Part shown: positions 18,440 to 28,320 of the stretch, one piece after another
Numbering within the stretch: the first letter of the stretch is position 1
Layout: every line of letters begins with the position of its first letter
Assembly (NCBI RefSeq): GCF_020217485.1
Contig: NZ_JAEKMI010000010.1
Span: 93,703 to 157,702, forward strand
Length of the DNA stretch: 64,000 nucleotides
Direction of reading: 5' to 3'
Source of the DNA: Mycobacterium sp. WUMAC-067
GTDB lineage: Bacteria > Actinomycetota > Actinomycetes > Mycobacteriales > Mycobacteriaceae
Notes under the pieces: model-generated
Seen by the model: the letters and a program-made list of their open reading frames with translations, nothing else
What the model was told of the DNA's origin: nothing
Database searches by the model: none
Translations under genes and position numbers: made by a program

Positions 18440-20341
18440 GTGCCGAGACGCGTCCGCCGCTTGTTCATGGTGCTCGGCGGCCTCGTCTCGTTGGTCGGGC
18501 TGGTGGTTTCGGCGTGTACGGTCAACCCGCCGCCGGCGCCGCAGAGCACCGATACGCCGCACAACTCGGTTCCGCCGCCGCCCCGGGTCAGCGAGATCAT
18601 CATGGGCATCGACTCGATCGGCGCGGGCTTCAATCCGCACCTGTTGTCCGACCTGTCCCCGGTGAACGCGGCGATCAGCGCGTTGGTGTTGCCGAGCGCC
18701 TTTCGGCCGGTTCCGGACACCACCGCGCCCACGGGCTCACGCTGGGAGATGGACCCGACGCTGTTGGTGTCCGCCGACGTGACGAGCCAGAACCCGTTCA
18801 CCGTGACCTACAAGATCCGGCCGGAGGCGCAGTGGACCGACAACGCCCCCATCGCCGCGGACGACTTCTGGTACCTGTGGCGCCAGATGGTCAGTCAGCC
18901 CGGAGTCGTCGACCCGGCCGGTTATGACCTCATCACCGGCGTGCAGTCGCTCGAGGGCGGCAAGCAGGCGGTGGTGACGTTCGCGCAGCCGTATCCGGCG
19001 TGGAAAGAGTTGTTCAGCAACATCCTTCCCGCGCACATCGTCAAGGACGTGCCCGGCGGATTCGCGGCCGGGCTGGCCCGGGCGCTTCCGGTCACGGGTG
19101 GGCAGTTCCGCGTGGAAAGCATCGACCCCCAGCGCGACGAGATCCTGGTCGCCCGCAACGACCGCTACTGGGGGCCGCCGGCCAAACCCGCGCTCATCCT
19201 CTTCCGGCGCGCCGGGGCGCCCGCCGCGCTGGCCGACTCCGTGCGCAACGGCGACACCCAGGTGGCGCAGGTCCACGGCGGCTCGGCGGCCTTCGCGCAG
19301 CTGTCCGCCATTCCCGACGTCCGGACCGCGCGGATCGTGACGCCGCGGGTCATGCAGCTCACGCTGCGCGCGACCGAGCCCAAACTGTCTGACACGCAAG
19401 TCCGTAAGGCGATCCTGGGGTTGCTCGACGTCGACCTGCTCGCCGCCGTCGGCGCGGGCAGCGACAATACGGTCACCCTGGATCAGGCCCAGATCCGCGC
19501 GCCGAGCGATCCCGGCTACGAGCCGACCGCGCCGCCGGCGATGACGACGGCGGCCGCGCTGACCCTGCTGCAGGGGGCCGGATACCGGGTCGAACCCAAT
19601 GCCTCGGCGTCACCCGCGCCGACCCCGGCGAACACCGGGCCGCCCGAGGTCATCCGGGGCCGGATCAGTAAGGACGGCCAACAGCTGTCGCTGGCGATCG
19701 GGGTGGCGGCCAATGACCCGACCGCGGTGGCGGTGGCCAACACCGCCGCCGACCAGTTGCGCAACGTCGGCATCGCCGCGACGGTGCTGGCGCTGGACCC
19801 CGTCACCCTCTACCGCGACGCGCTGAACGACAGCCGCGTGGATGCGATCGTCGGCTGGCACCAGGCGGGTGGAAACCTGGCGACCCGCCTCGCTTCCCGC
19901 TACGGCTGTCCCGCGCTGCAATCGACCCAGGTCCCGGCCACCGGGGAGGCGACGCCGGCCTCGTCGGCTCCCGCCGGGCCCGCGCCGTCCACCGGGCCGG
20001 GCACCACGACCGCCCCCACCTCGACACTGCCGACGTCCGCACCGCCGCCCAGCCGGCCCGCGGATCCCAACGCTTTGGTGCAGGCGCCGTCGAACTTCAC
20101 CGGGATCTGCGATCGCAGCATCCAGTCGAACATCGATGCCGCCCTCAACGGCACCAAGAGCATCAACGACGTCATCACCGCGGTCGAACCGCGGCTGTGG
20201 AACATGTCCACGGTGTTGCCGATCCTGCAGGACACCACGATCGTCGCGGCCGCACCGAGCGTGCAGAACGTCAGCCTGTCCGGCGCCGTTCCGGTCGGCA
20301 TCGTGGGCGACGCCGGCCAGTGGATCAAAACCGGGCCCTAA
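18440..20341 (+). CDS. lpqW: Lipoprotein LpqW, PIM/LAM biosynthesis regulator
   Basis: A lipoprotein of about 633 residues with the fold of oligopeptide-binding proteins. The lipobox VVSAC follows an N-terminal hydrophobic helix, so the mature protein is anchored on the outer face of the cytoplasmic membrane. In mycobacteria LpqW steers mannolipid intermediates between polar PIMs and lipoarabinomannan; it is functionally linked to PimE, also in this window. A Pro/Thr/Ser/Ala-rich insertion (around residues 510-550, including [19 protein letters not shown] sequence) is probably flexible. The GTG at 18440 is chosen by comparison with the M. tuberculosis N-terminus; the frame opens at 18395. Confidence 0.93.
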   Translation: MPRRVRRLFMVLGGLVSLVGLVVSACTVNPPPAPQSTDTPHNSVPPPPRVSEIIMGIDSIGAGFNPHLLSDLSPVNAAISALVLPSAFRPVPDTTAPTGSRWEMDPTLLVSADVTSQNPFTVTYKIRPEAQWTDNAPIAADDFWYLWRQMVSQPGVVDPAGYDLITGVQSLEGGKQAVVTFAQPYPAWKELFSNILPAHIVKDVPGGFAAGLARALPVTGGQFRVESIDPQRDEILVARNDRYWGPPAKPALILFRRAGAPAALADSVRNGDTQVAQVHGGSAAFAQLSAIPDVRTARIVTPRVMQLTLRATEPKLSDTQVRKAILGLLDVDLLAAVGAGSDNTVTLDQAQIRAPSDPGYEPTAPPAMTTAAALTLLQGAGYRVEPNASASPAPTPANTGPPEVIRGRISKDGQQLSLAIGVAANDPTAVAVANTAADQLRNVGIAATVLALDPVTLYRDALNDSRVDAIVGWHQAGGNLATRLASRYGCPALQSTQVPATGEATPASSAPAGPAPSTGPGTTTAPTSTLPTSAPPPSRPADPNALVQAPSNFTGICDRSIQSNIDAALNGTKSINDVITAVEPRLWNMSTVLPILQDTTIVAAAPSVQNVSLSGAVPVGIVGDAGQWIKTGP

Positions 20342-20949
20342 GCGGTCGGCCGCGAGGCCCGCGGCGGGATCACGGTGTCGACGATGAGCGCCAGCTCCCG
20401 CCGGTTCGGCGCCGACCCGTTCAGCAGGAAGTGCTGGTTGATCAACGCCGGCCCGATGCGCGCGGTCAGCGGTGTGATCGTCGTCGGATCGAGGTCACCG
20501 TCTGCCACGGCGGCCTGCAGGATCGATTCCACGATCCGCAGGCGCGGCCGCACCACGGCGTCGGCGAAAATGGTCCGCATTTCCGGTTCGTGCAAGAGCT
20601 GATGGATGACGTCCAAGCCGGGAAAGGCGGTCTTTCCGGCCAGCAGGTCGCGCTGGGCGGTGAACATCGCCAGCAAGTTCTCCCGGGCCGAACGACCCGA
20701 ACGCAGCTCGGGCAGCGGCGGCAGCGCGAAAACCAAAGCGGCGTGCACCAGCTCGCACTTGGTGTCCCAGCGGCGGTAAAGCGCGGCCTTGCCGGTGTGG
20801 GCGCGCGCCGCGATCCCCTCCATGGTCAGGCCCCCGTACCCGACTTCGGTCAGTTCGGCCAGGGTGGCCTCGTAGAGGGCGCGTTCGAGGACCTCGCCTC
20901 GCCGGCGGCTTCGGCTGCCGGTCTGGTCTGCGTCCGTGAGCTGAGGCAT
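20338..20949 (-). CDS. TetR-family regulator (Rv1167c-like)
   Basis: A 203-residue repressor-type regulator. The N-terminal helix-turn-helix is seen in [20 protein letters not shown] (about residues 40-59), and the rest is the all-helical ligand domain with [20 protein letters not shown] near the middle. The start MPQLTDADQ at 20949 fits the family; the open extension to 21042 would cover the mshB promoter region. It is divergent from mshB (56 bases apart) and its stop overlaps that of lpqW. In M. tuberculosis PPE17 and PE11 lie between this gene and mshB; they are absent here. Ligand and targets are unknown. Confidence 0.9.
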   Translation of the reverse strand: MPQLTDADQTGSRSRRRGEVLERALYEATLAELTEVGYGGLTMEGIAARAHTGKAALYRRWDTKCELVHAALVFALPPLPELRSGRSARENLLAMFTAQRDLLAGKTAFPGLDVIHQLLHEPEMRTIFADAVVRPRLRIVESILQAAVADGDLDPTTITPLTARIGPALINQHFLLNGSAPNRRELALIVDTVIPPRASRPTA

Positions 20950-21005
20950 TTTTCGATAGTAGCCGTGCGCGTTCCTATCTGCTGCGTGTCGGTAGGGTGC
21001 CGTCC

Positions 21006-21911
21006 ATGCCTGAGACGCCGCGGCTGTTGTTCGTCCACGCACATCCCGACGACGAAAGCCTCGGCACCGGCGCCACCATCGCCCACTACTCCGCCCGCGG
21101 CGCGGACGTCCGCGTCGTCACCTGCACGCTGGGCGAGGAGGGCGAGGTGATCGGCGATCGGTGGGCCGAGCTCGCCGTCGATCGCGCCGACCAACTCGGC
21201 GGCTACCGCATCGGCGAATTGACCGCCGCGTTGCGTGCGCTGGGGGTCGACGGCCCCAGCTATCTCGGCGGCGCCGGCCGGTGGCGCGATTCGGGCATGC
21301 GCGGCACCCCCACGCGGCACCGGCAACGCTTCATCGACGCCGACGAGCGCGAGAGCGTCGGCGCGCTGGTGGCCCTCATTCGCGAGCAGCGCCCCCACGT
21401 CGTCGTCACCTACGATCCCGCCGGCGGCTATGGGCATCCCGATCACGTGCATGCGCACACGGTGACCACGGCCGCCGTCGCCGCGGCGGCCGGCGCTTCC
21501 GAGTTTCCCGGCGAGCCGTGGGCCGTGCCGAAGTTCTACTGGTCGGTCTTTTCCACCCGGGCATTCGAGGCGGGCCTGGCCGCGCTGACGCCCGAGGACC
21601 TGCTGCCGGAATGGTCGCTCCCGTCGGAGGAGGGGTTCACGTTCGGATACGACGACGGCGACATCGACGCCGTCGTCGAGACCGGCGCGGATGCCCTGGA
21701 CGCCAAACGGGCGGCGCTCGCGGCGCACGCCACCCAGGTGGTCGTCGGGCCCACCGGCCGCGCGTGCGCCCTGTCCAACAACGTGGCGCTGCCGATCGTG
21801 GGGCATGAGCATTACGTCCTGGCCGCCGGCGATGCGGGGGAGCGCGACGGGCGTGGCTGGGAGACCGATCTGCTCGCAGGGCTCGATCTCAGCGCGGCCA
21901 GCACGCGGTAG
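21006..21911 (+). CDS. mshB: MshB, N-acetyl-GlcN-inositol deacetylase (mycothiol synthesis)
   Basis: A 301-residue zinc-dependent deacetylase of the LmbE/PIG-L family. It removes the acetyl group from 1D-myo-inosityl-2-acetamido-2-deoxy-glucopyranoside, the second dedicated step of mycothiol synthesis. The metal and catalytic motif is AHPDDE (H13, D15, D16), with the third zinc ligand in [23 protein letters not shown] is a further family signature. The ATG at 21006 gives the family N-terminus; a GTG three codons earlier is possible. A mycothiol-dependent isomerase-like pseudogene occurs 3.3 kb downstream. Confidence 0.96.
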   Translation: MPETPRLLFVHAHPDDESLGTGATIAHYSARGADVRVVTCTLGEEGEVIGDRWAELAVDRADQLGGYRIGELTAALRALGVDGPSYLGGAGRWRDSGMRGTPTRHRQRFIDADERESVGALVALIREQRPHVVVTYDPAGGYGHPDHVHAHTVTTAAVAAAAGASEFPGEPWAVPKFYWSVFSTRAFEAGLAALTPEDLLPEWSLPSEEGFTFGYDDGDIDAVVETGADALDAKRAALAAHATQVVVGPTGRACALSNNVALPIVGHEHYVLAAGDAGERDGRGWETDLLAGLDLSAASTR

Positions 21912-21943
21912 GCTCCAAACAGGCAGCCACGGAAGGAATTCGC

Positions 21944-22051
21944 ATGGACCCCGACCTGGACCCTAATCAGCAGCACTGGCAGGACCGGCTCGACAGCCTG
22001 CAGTGGGTTATCGGCTCGATACTCTCCAACATCGACAGCGTTCCGACCTGA
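21944..22051 (+). CDS. Possible 35-residue protein downstream of mshB
   Basis: A short frame, MDPDLDPNQQHWQDRLDSLQ followed by WVIGSILSNIDSVPT, with an excellent ribosome-binding site (GGAAGGAA, eight bases upstream). It has an acidic start and one amphipathic helix. It lies 32 bases after mshB and overlaps the beginning of the next membrane protein gene in another frame, so it could be a coupling leader peptide or a real small protein. No similarity is recognised. Confidence 0.45.
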   Translation: MDPDLDPNQQHWQDRLDSLQWVIGSILSNIDSVPT

Positions 22052-22464
22052 CCGACATCCAGCCACGCGTCGCCTCCGTTGAAGACAGCGGCGCAACAGA
22101 CCCCGCGATTCGTTTCGTTGTCCTGTCCCTCTTGGCGGTCGATGGGGTTCTTTCCGCACTAGCCGGGGCCCTGCTGCTGCCTTTCTATATCGGGACGGTT
22201 CCGTTTCCCCTCAGCGGATTGATTTCCGGGCTGGTCAACGCGGCCCTGGTGTGGGCCGCGGGGCGATGGGCCCGGTCCCCCCGGGTGGCGGCACTGCCGC
22301 TGTGGACGTGGCTGCTGACGGTGGCGGTGATCAGCCTGGGCGGACCGGCCGACGACGTCATCCTGGGCGGTCGCGGCCTGATGGCCTACGCGGCCCTGCT
22401 GCTGCTGGTGCTCGGGGTGGTGCCGCCGGTCTGGGTGCTGTGGCGGCGCGGCCACAGCGGCTGA
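22003..22464 (+). CDS. Small membrane protein (Rv1171-like position)
   Basis: A hydrophobic protein of up to 153 residues with four predicted transmembrane helices starting near residue 38 (FVVLSLLAVDGVLSALAGAL) and ending at VPPVWVLWRRGHSG. It occupies the place of Rv1171, a conserved mycobacterial membrane protein of unknown function next to mshB. The only standard start in frame before the first helix is GTG at 22003, which lies inside the 35-residue upstream frame; initiation coupled to that frame's stop at 22051 is the alternative. No functional motif is visible. Confidence 0.75.
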   Translation: MGYRLDTLQHRQRSDLTDIQPRVASVEDSGATDPAIRFVVLSLLAVDGVLSALAGALLLPFYIGTVPFPLSGLISGLVNAALVWAAGRWARSPRVAALPLWTWLLTVAVISLGGPADDVILGGRGLMAYAALLLLVLGVVPPVWVLWRRGHSG

Positions 22465-22635
22465 TCTTGGCCTGCGCCGAGCGATCGTTTCGGCCGGGAT
22501 GTCGCCCGCTTGTGCCCACGGGCATGGCGCTACTGTTGACTGTTGCCCATACGGGACCCGCCGCGGGTGCCACGATTTCACATGTTGGGACGCACGGATG
22601 AAATTCGATCGTGGGGAAGTTACACCAAGGTGCTG

Positions 22636-25224
22636 TTGACTCCGGGCGAGGAGCCTACCGCTTTGCCTGATCCACAGATTCCGGCGAAGGCCAGTGCGTC
22701 GAAGGCCGACGCGTCGGCGCTGCGACGGGTATTGCGGCGGGCGCGGGATGGCGTTGCGCTGAACATCGACGAGGCCGCGGTGGCGATGACCGCGCGCGGC
22801 GCGGATCTGGCCGACCTGTGCGCCAGCGCGGCCCGGGTGCGCGACGCGGGCCTGGAGTCGGCCGGACGGCGCGGCCCCGGCGGCCGGCTGCCGATCACCT
22901 ACTCCCGCAAGGTCTTTATCCCGGTCACCCACCTGTGCCGCGACAACTGCCATTACTGCACGTTCGTCACCGTGCCGGGCAAGCTGCGCGCCGAGGGCGC
23001 CGGCATGTACCTCGAGCCCGACGAGATACTCGACATCGCCCGCCGTGGCGGCGAACTTGGTTGCAAGGAAGCACTATTCACGCTCGGGGACCGTCCCGAG
23101 GATCGCTGGCCGGAGGCGCGCGAGTGGCTCGGTCAACGAGGCTACGATTCGACGCTGTCCTACGTGCGGGCGATGGCGATCCGGGTGCTCGAGGAAACCG
23201 GGTTGCTGCCGCACTTGAACCCCGGTGTGATGAGCTGGTCGGAAATGGCGCGGCTCAAGCCGGTGGCGCCGTCGATGGGCATGATGCTCGAGACGACCTC
23301 GCGGCGGCTGTTCGAAACGAAAGGGCTTGCGCACTACGGCAGCCCGGACAAAGACCCGGCGGTCCGGTTGCGCGCGTTGACCGACGCGGGACGGCTGTCG
23401 ATTCCGTTCACCACCGGGCTGCTGGTCGGCATCGGCGAGACACTGGAAGAACGCGCCGACACCTTGCACGCGATTCGCAAGTCGCACAAGGAGTTCGGTC
23501 ATGTGCAAGAAGTGATCGTGCAGAATTTCCGGGCCAAGGAACACACCGCCATGGCCGCGGTTCCCGACGCCGGCATCGAGGATTACCTGGCGACGGTGGC
23601 GGTGGCGCGGCTGGTGCTCGGCCCCGGCATGCGTATCCAGGCGCCGCCGAACCTGGTCTCGCGCGAGGAGTGCCTGGCGCTGGTCGGCGCCGGAGTCGAC
23701 GACTGGGGCGGTGTCTCGCCGCTGACGCCCGACCACGTCAACCCGGAGCGGCCGTGGCCGGCCCTGGACGAATTGGCCGCCGTCACCGCCGAAGCCGGTT
23801 ACGAGCTGGTCCAGCGGTTGACCGCGCAGCCCAAATACGTGCAAGGGGGCGCGGCCTGGATCGACCCGCGGGTGTCCGGACATGTGCAGGCGCTGGCCGA
23901 TCCGGCCACCGGTCTGGCCCGCGACGTCAACCCGGTGGGGCTGCCGTGGCAGGAGCCCGACGACGTCGGTTCGGTGGGCCGGGTCGACCTCAACGCCGCG
24001 ATCGACAGCGAGGGCCGTAACACCGAAACCCGCAGCGACATCGAGAGCGCCTTCGGCGACTGGGAATCGATCCGCGCGCACGTCCACGAACTCGCCGCGC
24101 AGGGCGCCAGCGCGCCAGAACGCCTGGACACCGACGTGCTTGCCGCGCTGCGCTCCGCCGAACGCGATCCCGCCGGCTGCAGCGACAACGAATACCTGTC
24201 ACTGGCCACCGCCGACGGTCCCGCGCTGGAAGCCGTTGCCGCACTGGCGGATTCGTTACGCCGTGACACGGTCGGTGACGACGTGACGTTCGTCGTCAAC
24301 CGCAACATCAACTTCACCAACATCTGCTACACCGGGTGCCGGTTCTGTGCGTTCGCGCAGCGCAAGGGCGACGCCGACGCGTATTCGCTGTCCACCGACG
24401 AGGTCGCCGACCGCGCCTGGGAGGCGCACGTCGAAGGCGCCACCGAGGTGTGCATGCAGGGCGGCATCGACCCCGAGCTGCCCGTCACCGGTTACGCCGA
24501 CCTGGTCCGCGCCGTCAAGGCGCGGGTGCCGTCGATGCACGTGCACGCGTTCTCTCCGATGGAGATCGCCAACGGGGTGACCAAGAGCGGGTTGAGCGTG
24601 CGCGAGTGGCTCACCAGTTTGCGCGAAGCGGGCCTGGACACCATCCCCGGCACCGCCGCCGAGATCCTCGACGACGAAGTGCGCTGGGTGCTGACCAAGG
24701 GCAAGCTGCCGACCTCGATGTGGATCGAGATCGTCACCGCCGCGCACGAGGTGGGGCTGCGGTCGTCGTCGACCATGATGTACGGCCACGTGGACAGCCC
24801 GCGGCACTGGGTCGGCCACCTCAACGTGCTGCGCGACATCCAGGACCGCACCGGCGGTTTCACCGAGTTCGTGCCGTTGCCGTTCGTGCACCAGAGCTCG
24901 CCGCTGTACCTGGCCGGCGCGGCCCGGCCCGGGCCCACCCACCGCGACAACCGGGCCGTACACGCGCTGGCGCGAATCATGTTGCACGGCCGCATCTCCC
25001 AGATCCAGACCAGCTGGGTCAAGCTCGGTGTCGAGCGCACGCAGGTGATGCTCAACGGCGGCGCCAACGACCTGGGCGGCACGCTGATGGAGGAGACCAT
25101 CTCGCGGATGGCCGGCTCGGAATACGGGTCGGCCAAGACGGTGGCCGAACTGACCGCGATCGCCGAAGGCATCGGGCGACCGGCGCGCCAGCGCACCACC
25201 GACTACACGCCGTTGGCCGCGTAG
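22636..25224 (+). CDS. fbiC: FbiC, F0 synthase (7,8-didemethyl-8-hydroxy-5-deazariboflavin)
   Basis: A bifunctional radical-SAM protein of about 862 residues making the deazaflavin F0 of coenzyme F420 from tyrosine and 5-amino-6-ribitylaminouracil. Each half (CofG-like, then CofH-like) carries its own cluster motif: CRDNCHYC in the first and CYTGCRFC in the second. Both halves are complete. The start is uncertain: TTG at 22636 has AAGG at good distance and gives a length near the usual 856; GTG at 22630 or a longer version from 22543 cannot be excluded. F420 serves FDOR-type enzymes such as the Rv1155-like protein in this window. Confidence 0.96.
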   Translation: MTPGEEPTALPDPQIPAKASASKADASALRRVLRRARDGVALNIDEAAVAMTARGADLADLCASAARVRDAGLESAGRRGPGGRLPITYSRKVFIPVTHLCRDNCHYCTFVTVPGKLRAEGAGMYLEPDEILDIARRGGELGCKEALFTLGDRPEDRWPEAREWLGQRGYDSTLSYVRAMAIRVLEETGLLPHLNPGVMSWSEMARLKPVAPSMGMMLETTSRRLFETKGLAHYGSPDKDPAVRLRALTDAGRLSIPFTTGLLVGIGETLEERADTLHAIRKSHKEFGHVQEVIVQNFRAKEHTAMAAVPDAGIEDYLATVAVARLVLGPGMRIQAPPNLVSREECLALVGAGVDDWGGVSPLTPDHVNPERPWPALDELAAVTAEAGYELVQRLTAQPKYVQGGAAWIDPRVSGHVQALADPATGLARDVNPVGLPWQEPDDVGSVGRVDLNAAIDSEGRNTETRSDIESAFGDWESIRAHVHELAAQGASAPERLDTDVLAALRSAERDPAGCSDNEYLSLATADGPALEAVAALADSLRRDTVGDDVTFVVNRNINFTNICYTGCRFCAFAQRKGDADAYSLSTDEVADRAWEAHVEGATEVCMQGGIDPELPVTGYADLVRAVKARVPSMHVHAFSPMEIANGVTKSGLSVREWLTSLREAGLDTIPGTAAEILDDEVRWVLTKGKLPTSMWIEIVTAAHEVGLRSSSTMMYGHVDSPRHWVGHLNVLRDIQDRTGGFTEFVPLPFVHQSSPLYLAGAARPGPTHRDNRAVHALARIMLHGRISQIQTSWVKLGVERTQVMLNGGANDLGGTLMEETISRMAGSEYGSAKTVAELTAIAEGIGRPARQRTTDYTPLAA

Positions 25225-25245
25225 CCGCTTGCCGGTCAGGCGCGG

Positions 25246-25257
25246 CGGGTATACCCG
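25246..25257. promoter_or_regulatory. 12-base perfect palindrome
   Basis: CGGGTATACCCG lies between fbiC and the broken MDMPI-like gene, six bases before the latter's GTG. It could be an operator or a promoter -10 containing TATACC. Its function may be lost with the gene. Confidence 0.3.
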
Positions 25258-25262
25258 ACGCC

Positions 25263-26035
25263 GTGACGCGACGAGTTGACGAAGACCGATTCCCGGAGTG
25301 GCGGCCGTTCGTGGATGCCGTGCAACGGCACGGCCCGGACGCCGGCACCTGGTGTGAGGCCTGGACGGTGCGCGACTCGCTTTCGTAGGTCGTCCTCGGC
25401 CTGGAAACGCCGAAGAACTCGCGCGAGTGCTCGGCGGCCACCTGGCCGGTCAGCCGGTGGCCACCCGCGGGTTCGAGGAGCGCGAGGGTCCGCTGCGCGC
25501 CTTGAACGACGCGGACCTGTGGGACGCGCTGCTAGACCGGATGGCCACCCTCGGTGACGTCGCGGCGGCGGCCGAAGGAGCGCCCGCCGACACCGACGTC
25601 GCCTGGACCGGCCGCACCATGAAGGTGCCGTGGTTCGCCGAGCACATGCGCGAAGAGCTCGTCCTGCACAGCTGGGACATCACCGGCGACGAACCGGCCG
25701 CCCAGGCCCGGCTGGCCGAGCCATGGATGACCACGCACAGCGTCGTCGCGGTCGGCAAGCCGCTGTTGGCGAAGGGGGCCAGGCTGCTGAACCCAGGTGA
25801 GCGCATCGAGGCTCGCCTGCGGGCCGAGGGCACCGACGACGTCGTCCTGACCGCCGATCCGGATCAGGTCACCATCGGATTCGCCGAGCCGGACGGCCCG
25901 GCCACCCTGGACACCGACGCGGCCGCGCGCGTGCTGCTCCTGTGGGGGCGCAGGCCCGCCGACCCGTCACGCATTCGCAGCCGCGTCGGGCCGGAGACCC
26001 TGGGACGGGTGCGCCGCCTGCTCGGCGGCTACTGA
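25263..26035 (+). pseudogene. Broken mycothiol-dependent maleylpyruvate isomerase family gene
   Basis: The reading starts normally with GTG and gives DEDRFPEWRPFVDAVQRHGP (residues 6-25) and WCEAWTVRD, the N-terminus of the MDMPI/TIGR03083 family, but hits a stop at 25386-25388. About 15 bases later the family sequence resumes in another frame as GNAEELARVLGGHLAG and runs on intact to 26035, including VPWFAEHMREELVLHSWDI. The segment between is not family-like, so at least one frameshift plus local substitutions is needed. Intact members bind mycothiol through N-terminal histidines; the metal-site helix is the part disrupted. A sequencing or assembly error at 25380-25402 is the alternative to a genuine pseudogene. 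Confidence 0.75.
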
Positions 26036-26037
26036 AC

Positions 26038-26053
26038 CGCTTCGTACGAAGCG
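26038..26053. terminator. 16-base perfect palindrome between convergent genes
   Basis: CGCTTCGTACGAAGCG lies just after the broken gene and seven bases before the stop of the convergent TB8.4-like gene. It can form a short hairpin on both transcripts and has no T-tract. It may end transcription on either side. Confidence 0.55.
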
Positions 26054-26059
26054 ATCGGC

Positions 26060-26392
26060 TCAGTAGTTGTTACAGGTGACCGCGACCTGGTTGATGGTGT
26101 TGTAGTACTTCTGCGCCGCCGGCATGGCCTGGATCTGCTGGGCCATCTGCTCGCGCTTGGGCGGCGGCGCGGCCAGGAAGTTGCGGATGTAGGACTGCGC
26201 CACCGGCGACGAGTTCAACTGCTGGGCAGCTGCCGGGTCGGTCGCGTTGAGCGCCGCAATCACCTGTCCGTAGTTGCAGGTGGTGTTGATGATCGCGTCC
26301 GTGGGGTCGGCGGATGCGATCCCGGCCGCGGCGGTCAACGCCACTGCCGCGCTGCCAACCGCAACGCCCAATTTGCTCAACGACACCCTCAT
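26060..26392 (-). CDS. Secreted TB8.4-like antigen (Rv1174c)
   Basis: A 110-residue secreted protein. The signal peptide is residues 1-28, ending in GIASADP. The mature domain, starting DAIINTTCNYGQVIAALNAT, is helical and has two cysteines (NTTCNYG and VTCNNY) that probably bond. It matches the low-molecular-weight T-cell antigen TB8.4 of M. tuberculosis, which has a haemophore-like helical fold; the biochemical role is not settled. The genes fadH and Rv1176c that follow in M. tuberculosis are missing here. Confidence 0.92.
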   Translation of the reverse strand: MRVSLSKLGVAVGSAAVALTAAAGIASADPTDAIINTTCNYGQVIAALNATDPAAAQQLNSSPVAQSYIRNFLAAPPPKREQMAQQIQAMPAAQKYYNTINQVAVTCNNY

Positions 26393-26765
26393 GTGTGGAC
26401 ACCTTCCCCAGTTAATGCACCGCTCTTACGGCGAAAAAATCTGCCCAGCGGTTGCCGTCCTTCGGTTGAGATTACCAGGCCCCGCGAGCGTGCCGGCAAC
26501 GCAACAGATATCGAAGCCTACCGCCCGGCCGTAACTCTGTGCAGGTCAGCGCGTTGTGCGCCATGTTCGCCCTCGGCGAAAGGGGGGCCGCGCGCGGGGT
26601 CCGAGACTGTCAGTCTTAAATCGGTATTTCGACAGGCGCGCCAAATGGTTGACCTGTATCTGCAACGTCTAGTATCAGTAACCGAAAGCTTCACCGGAAG
26701 AGGACGGACGCGCCGGTGCGAGCTGAACCGCAGCCCACGTTGAGTAGTACATGGAGGAGACGTCT
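26393..26765. promoter_or_regulatory. Divergent control region between TB8.4-like gene and fdxC
   Basis: A 373-base gene-free stretch. A likely housekeeping promoter for fdxC is TTGACC (26649-26654) with TAGTAT (26670-26675), spacing 15 bases. Forty-five bases upstream is the palindrome AGACTG-T-CAGTCT (26604-26616), a possible operator. GGAGGAG at 26753-26759 is the fdxC ribosome-binding site. The left third is the TB8.4-like gene's upstream region and holds no other recognisable element. Confidence 0.5.
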
Positions 26766-27092
26766 GTGACGTACACGATCGCCGAACCCTGTGTCGACAT
26801 CAAGGACAAGGCCTGTATCGAGGAGTGCCCGGTCGACTGCATTTACGAAGGCGCCCGGATGCTCTACATCCACCCCGACGAGTGTGTGGACTGCGGCGCA
26901 TGCGAGCCGGTCTGCCCCGTCGAAGCGATCTACTACGAAGACGACGTGCCGGACCAGTGGAGCCAGTACACGCAGATCAACGCCGACTTCTTCGCCGAGC
27001 TGGGATCGCCCGGCGGCGCGGCCAAGGTCGGCATGACCGAGAACGACCCGCAGGTGGTCAAGGATCTGCCGCCGCAGGGCGAAGGCGACTGA
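26766..27092 (+). CDS. fdxC: 7Fe ferredoxin FdxC
   Basis: A 108-residue ferredoxin of the bacterial 7Fe type with one [3Fe-4S] and one [4Fe-4S] cluster. The cysteines are in EPCVDIKDKACIEECPVDC and CVDCGACEPVCP. The C-terminal extension of about 45 residues is typical of actinobacterial FdxC. It is a soluble low-potential electron donor, probably to cytochromes P450 or other oxidoreductases. The GTG at 26766 matches the M. tuberculosis start and follows GGAGGAGA at six bases. The aminotransferase gene follows at 41 bases, as in M. tuberculosis (Rv1177-Rv1178). Confidence 0.96.
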   Translation: MTYTIAEPCVDIKDKACIEECPVDCIYEGARMLYIHPDECVDCGACEPVCPVEAIYYEDDVPDQWSQYTQINADFFAELGSPGGAAKVGMTENDPQVVKDLPPQGEGD

Positions 27093-27133
27093 GCGGCCCG
27101 GTGCCACACCAGCTCAAGAAGCGCCGGCCGGCC

Positions 27134-28219
27134 GTGTCGGCGTCCCTGCCGGAATTCCCCTGGGACACGCTGGCCGACGCGAAAGCGCGGGCCGGCGCCC
27201 ACCCCGACGGGATCGTCGACCTCTCCGTCGGCACGCCGGTCGACCCGGTGGCCCCGGTAATCTCCGACGCGCTGGCCGCGGCCGGTTCGGCGTCTGGCTA
27301 TCCGGCGACCGCGGGCACCGCCCGGCTGCGCGAGGCGGCGGTCGCCGCCCTGGCCCGCCGCTTCGGCGTCACCGGGCTGGCCGAGGCGGACGTGCTCCCG
27401 GTGATCGGCAGCAAGGAGCTCATCGCGTGGCTGCCGACATTGTTGGGTCTGGGCTCCGCGGACACGATCGTGGTGCCCGAGCTGGCCTACCCGACCTATG
27501 ACGTCGGGGCGCGGCTGGCCGGGGCGCGGGTCCTGCGGGCGGATTCGCTGACCCAGCTGGGCCCGCAATCGCCGACGCTGTACTACCTGAACTCCCCGAG
27601 CAATCCGACCGGGCGGGTGCTGGGCGTCGACCACCTGCGCAAAGTGGTCGGTTGGGCCCGCGACCGGGGCTGTCTGGTGGCCTCCGACGAGTGCTACCTC
27701 GGACTGGGCTGGGACGCTCAGCCGCTGTCGATCCTGCATCCCTCGGTCTGCGACGGCGACCACACCGGGCTGCTCGCGATCCATTCCCTGTCGAAGAGCT
27801 CGTCGCTGGCCGGGTATCGGGCCGGCTTCGTCGCCGGCGATTCCGATCTCATCGCCGAGCTGCTCGCCGTGCGCAAGCACGCCGGGATGATGGTGCCGAC
27901 GCCGGTGCAGGCGGCCATGGTGGCCGCCCTGGATGACGACGCCCACGAGCTGCAACAGCGGCAGCGCTACGAGCGGCGCCGGGCCGCCCTGTTGCCGGCC
28001 CTGCGTGCGGCCGGCTTCACCGTCGACTATTCCGAAGCCGGCCTTTACCTCTGGGTCACCCGCGGCGAGCCCTGCCACGACAGCGTCGCCTGGCTGGCGC
28101 AGCGCGGCGTCCTGGTGGCCCCCGGCGATTTCTACGGCCCGCGCGGCGCACAGCACGTGCGCGTTGCGCTGACGGCCACCGATGAGCGGATCGACGCGGC
28201 GGTACGCCGGCTCGCCTAA
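27134..28219 (+). CDS. PLP-dependent aminotransferase (Rv1178-like)
   Basis: A 361-residue class I/II aminotransferase of fold type I. The PLP-binding lysine is in HSLSKSSSLAGYRAGF, the cofactor asparagine/proline in LNSPSNPTGRV, the aspartate and tyrosine in SDECYLGLG, and the substrate-carboxylate arginine near HVRVALTA. The family member Rv1178 is often annotated as an N-succinyldiaminopimelate aminotransferase (DapC-like), which would link it to dapD further along this window; that assignment is by similarity only. GTG at 27134 matches the M. tuberculosis start; a GTG at 27101 would add 11 residues. Confidence 0.9.
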   Translation: MSASLPEFPWDTLADAKARAGAHPDGIVDLSVGTPVDPVAPVISDALAAAGSASGYPATAGTARLREAAVAALARRFGVTGLAEADVLPVIGSKELIAWLPTLLGLGSADTIVVPELAYPTYDVGARLAGARVLRADSLTQLGPQSPTLYYLNSPSNPTGRVLGVDHLRKVVGWARDRGCLVASDECYLGLGWDAQPLSILHPSVCDGDHTGLLAIHSLSKSSSLAGYRAGFVAGDSDLIAELLAVRKHAGMMVPTPVQAAMVAALDDDAHELQQRQRYERRRAALLPALRAAGFTVDYSEAGLYLWVTRGEPCHDSVAWLAQRGVLVAPGDFYGPRGAQHVRVALTATDERIDAAVRRLA

Positions 28220-28320
28220 CTGCGCCCGGTGACGCTGTGCGCCGCCCCCGACGCGGTCCGAACGTGCACAATGCTTCGGAGGCGTTTCACGTTCTTGAAC
28301 CTCGGGTAAGGACGGTGCTT

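Noticed and set aside
16502..18640. Very long open frame antisense to typA
   Set aside because: It is the mirror of a highly biased GC-rich gene, rich in Arg, Asp, Val and Gly with no domain; typA on the + strand is unambiguous.
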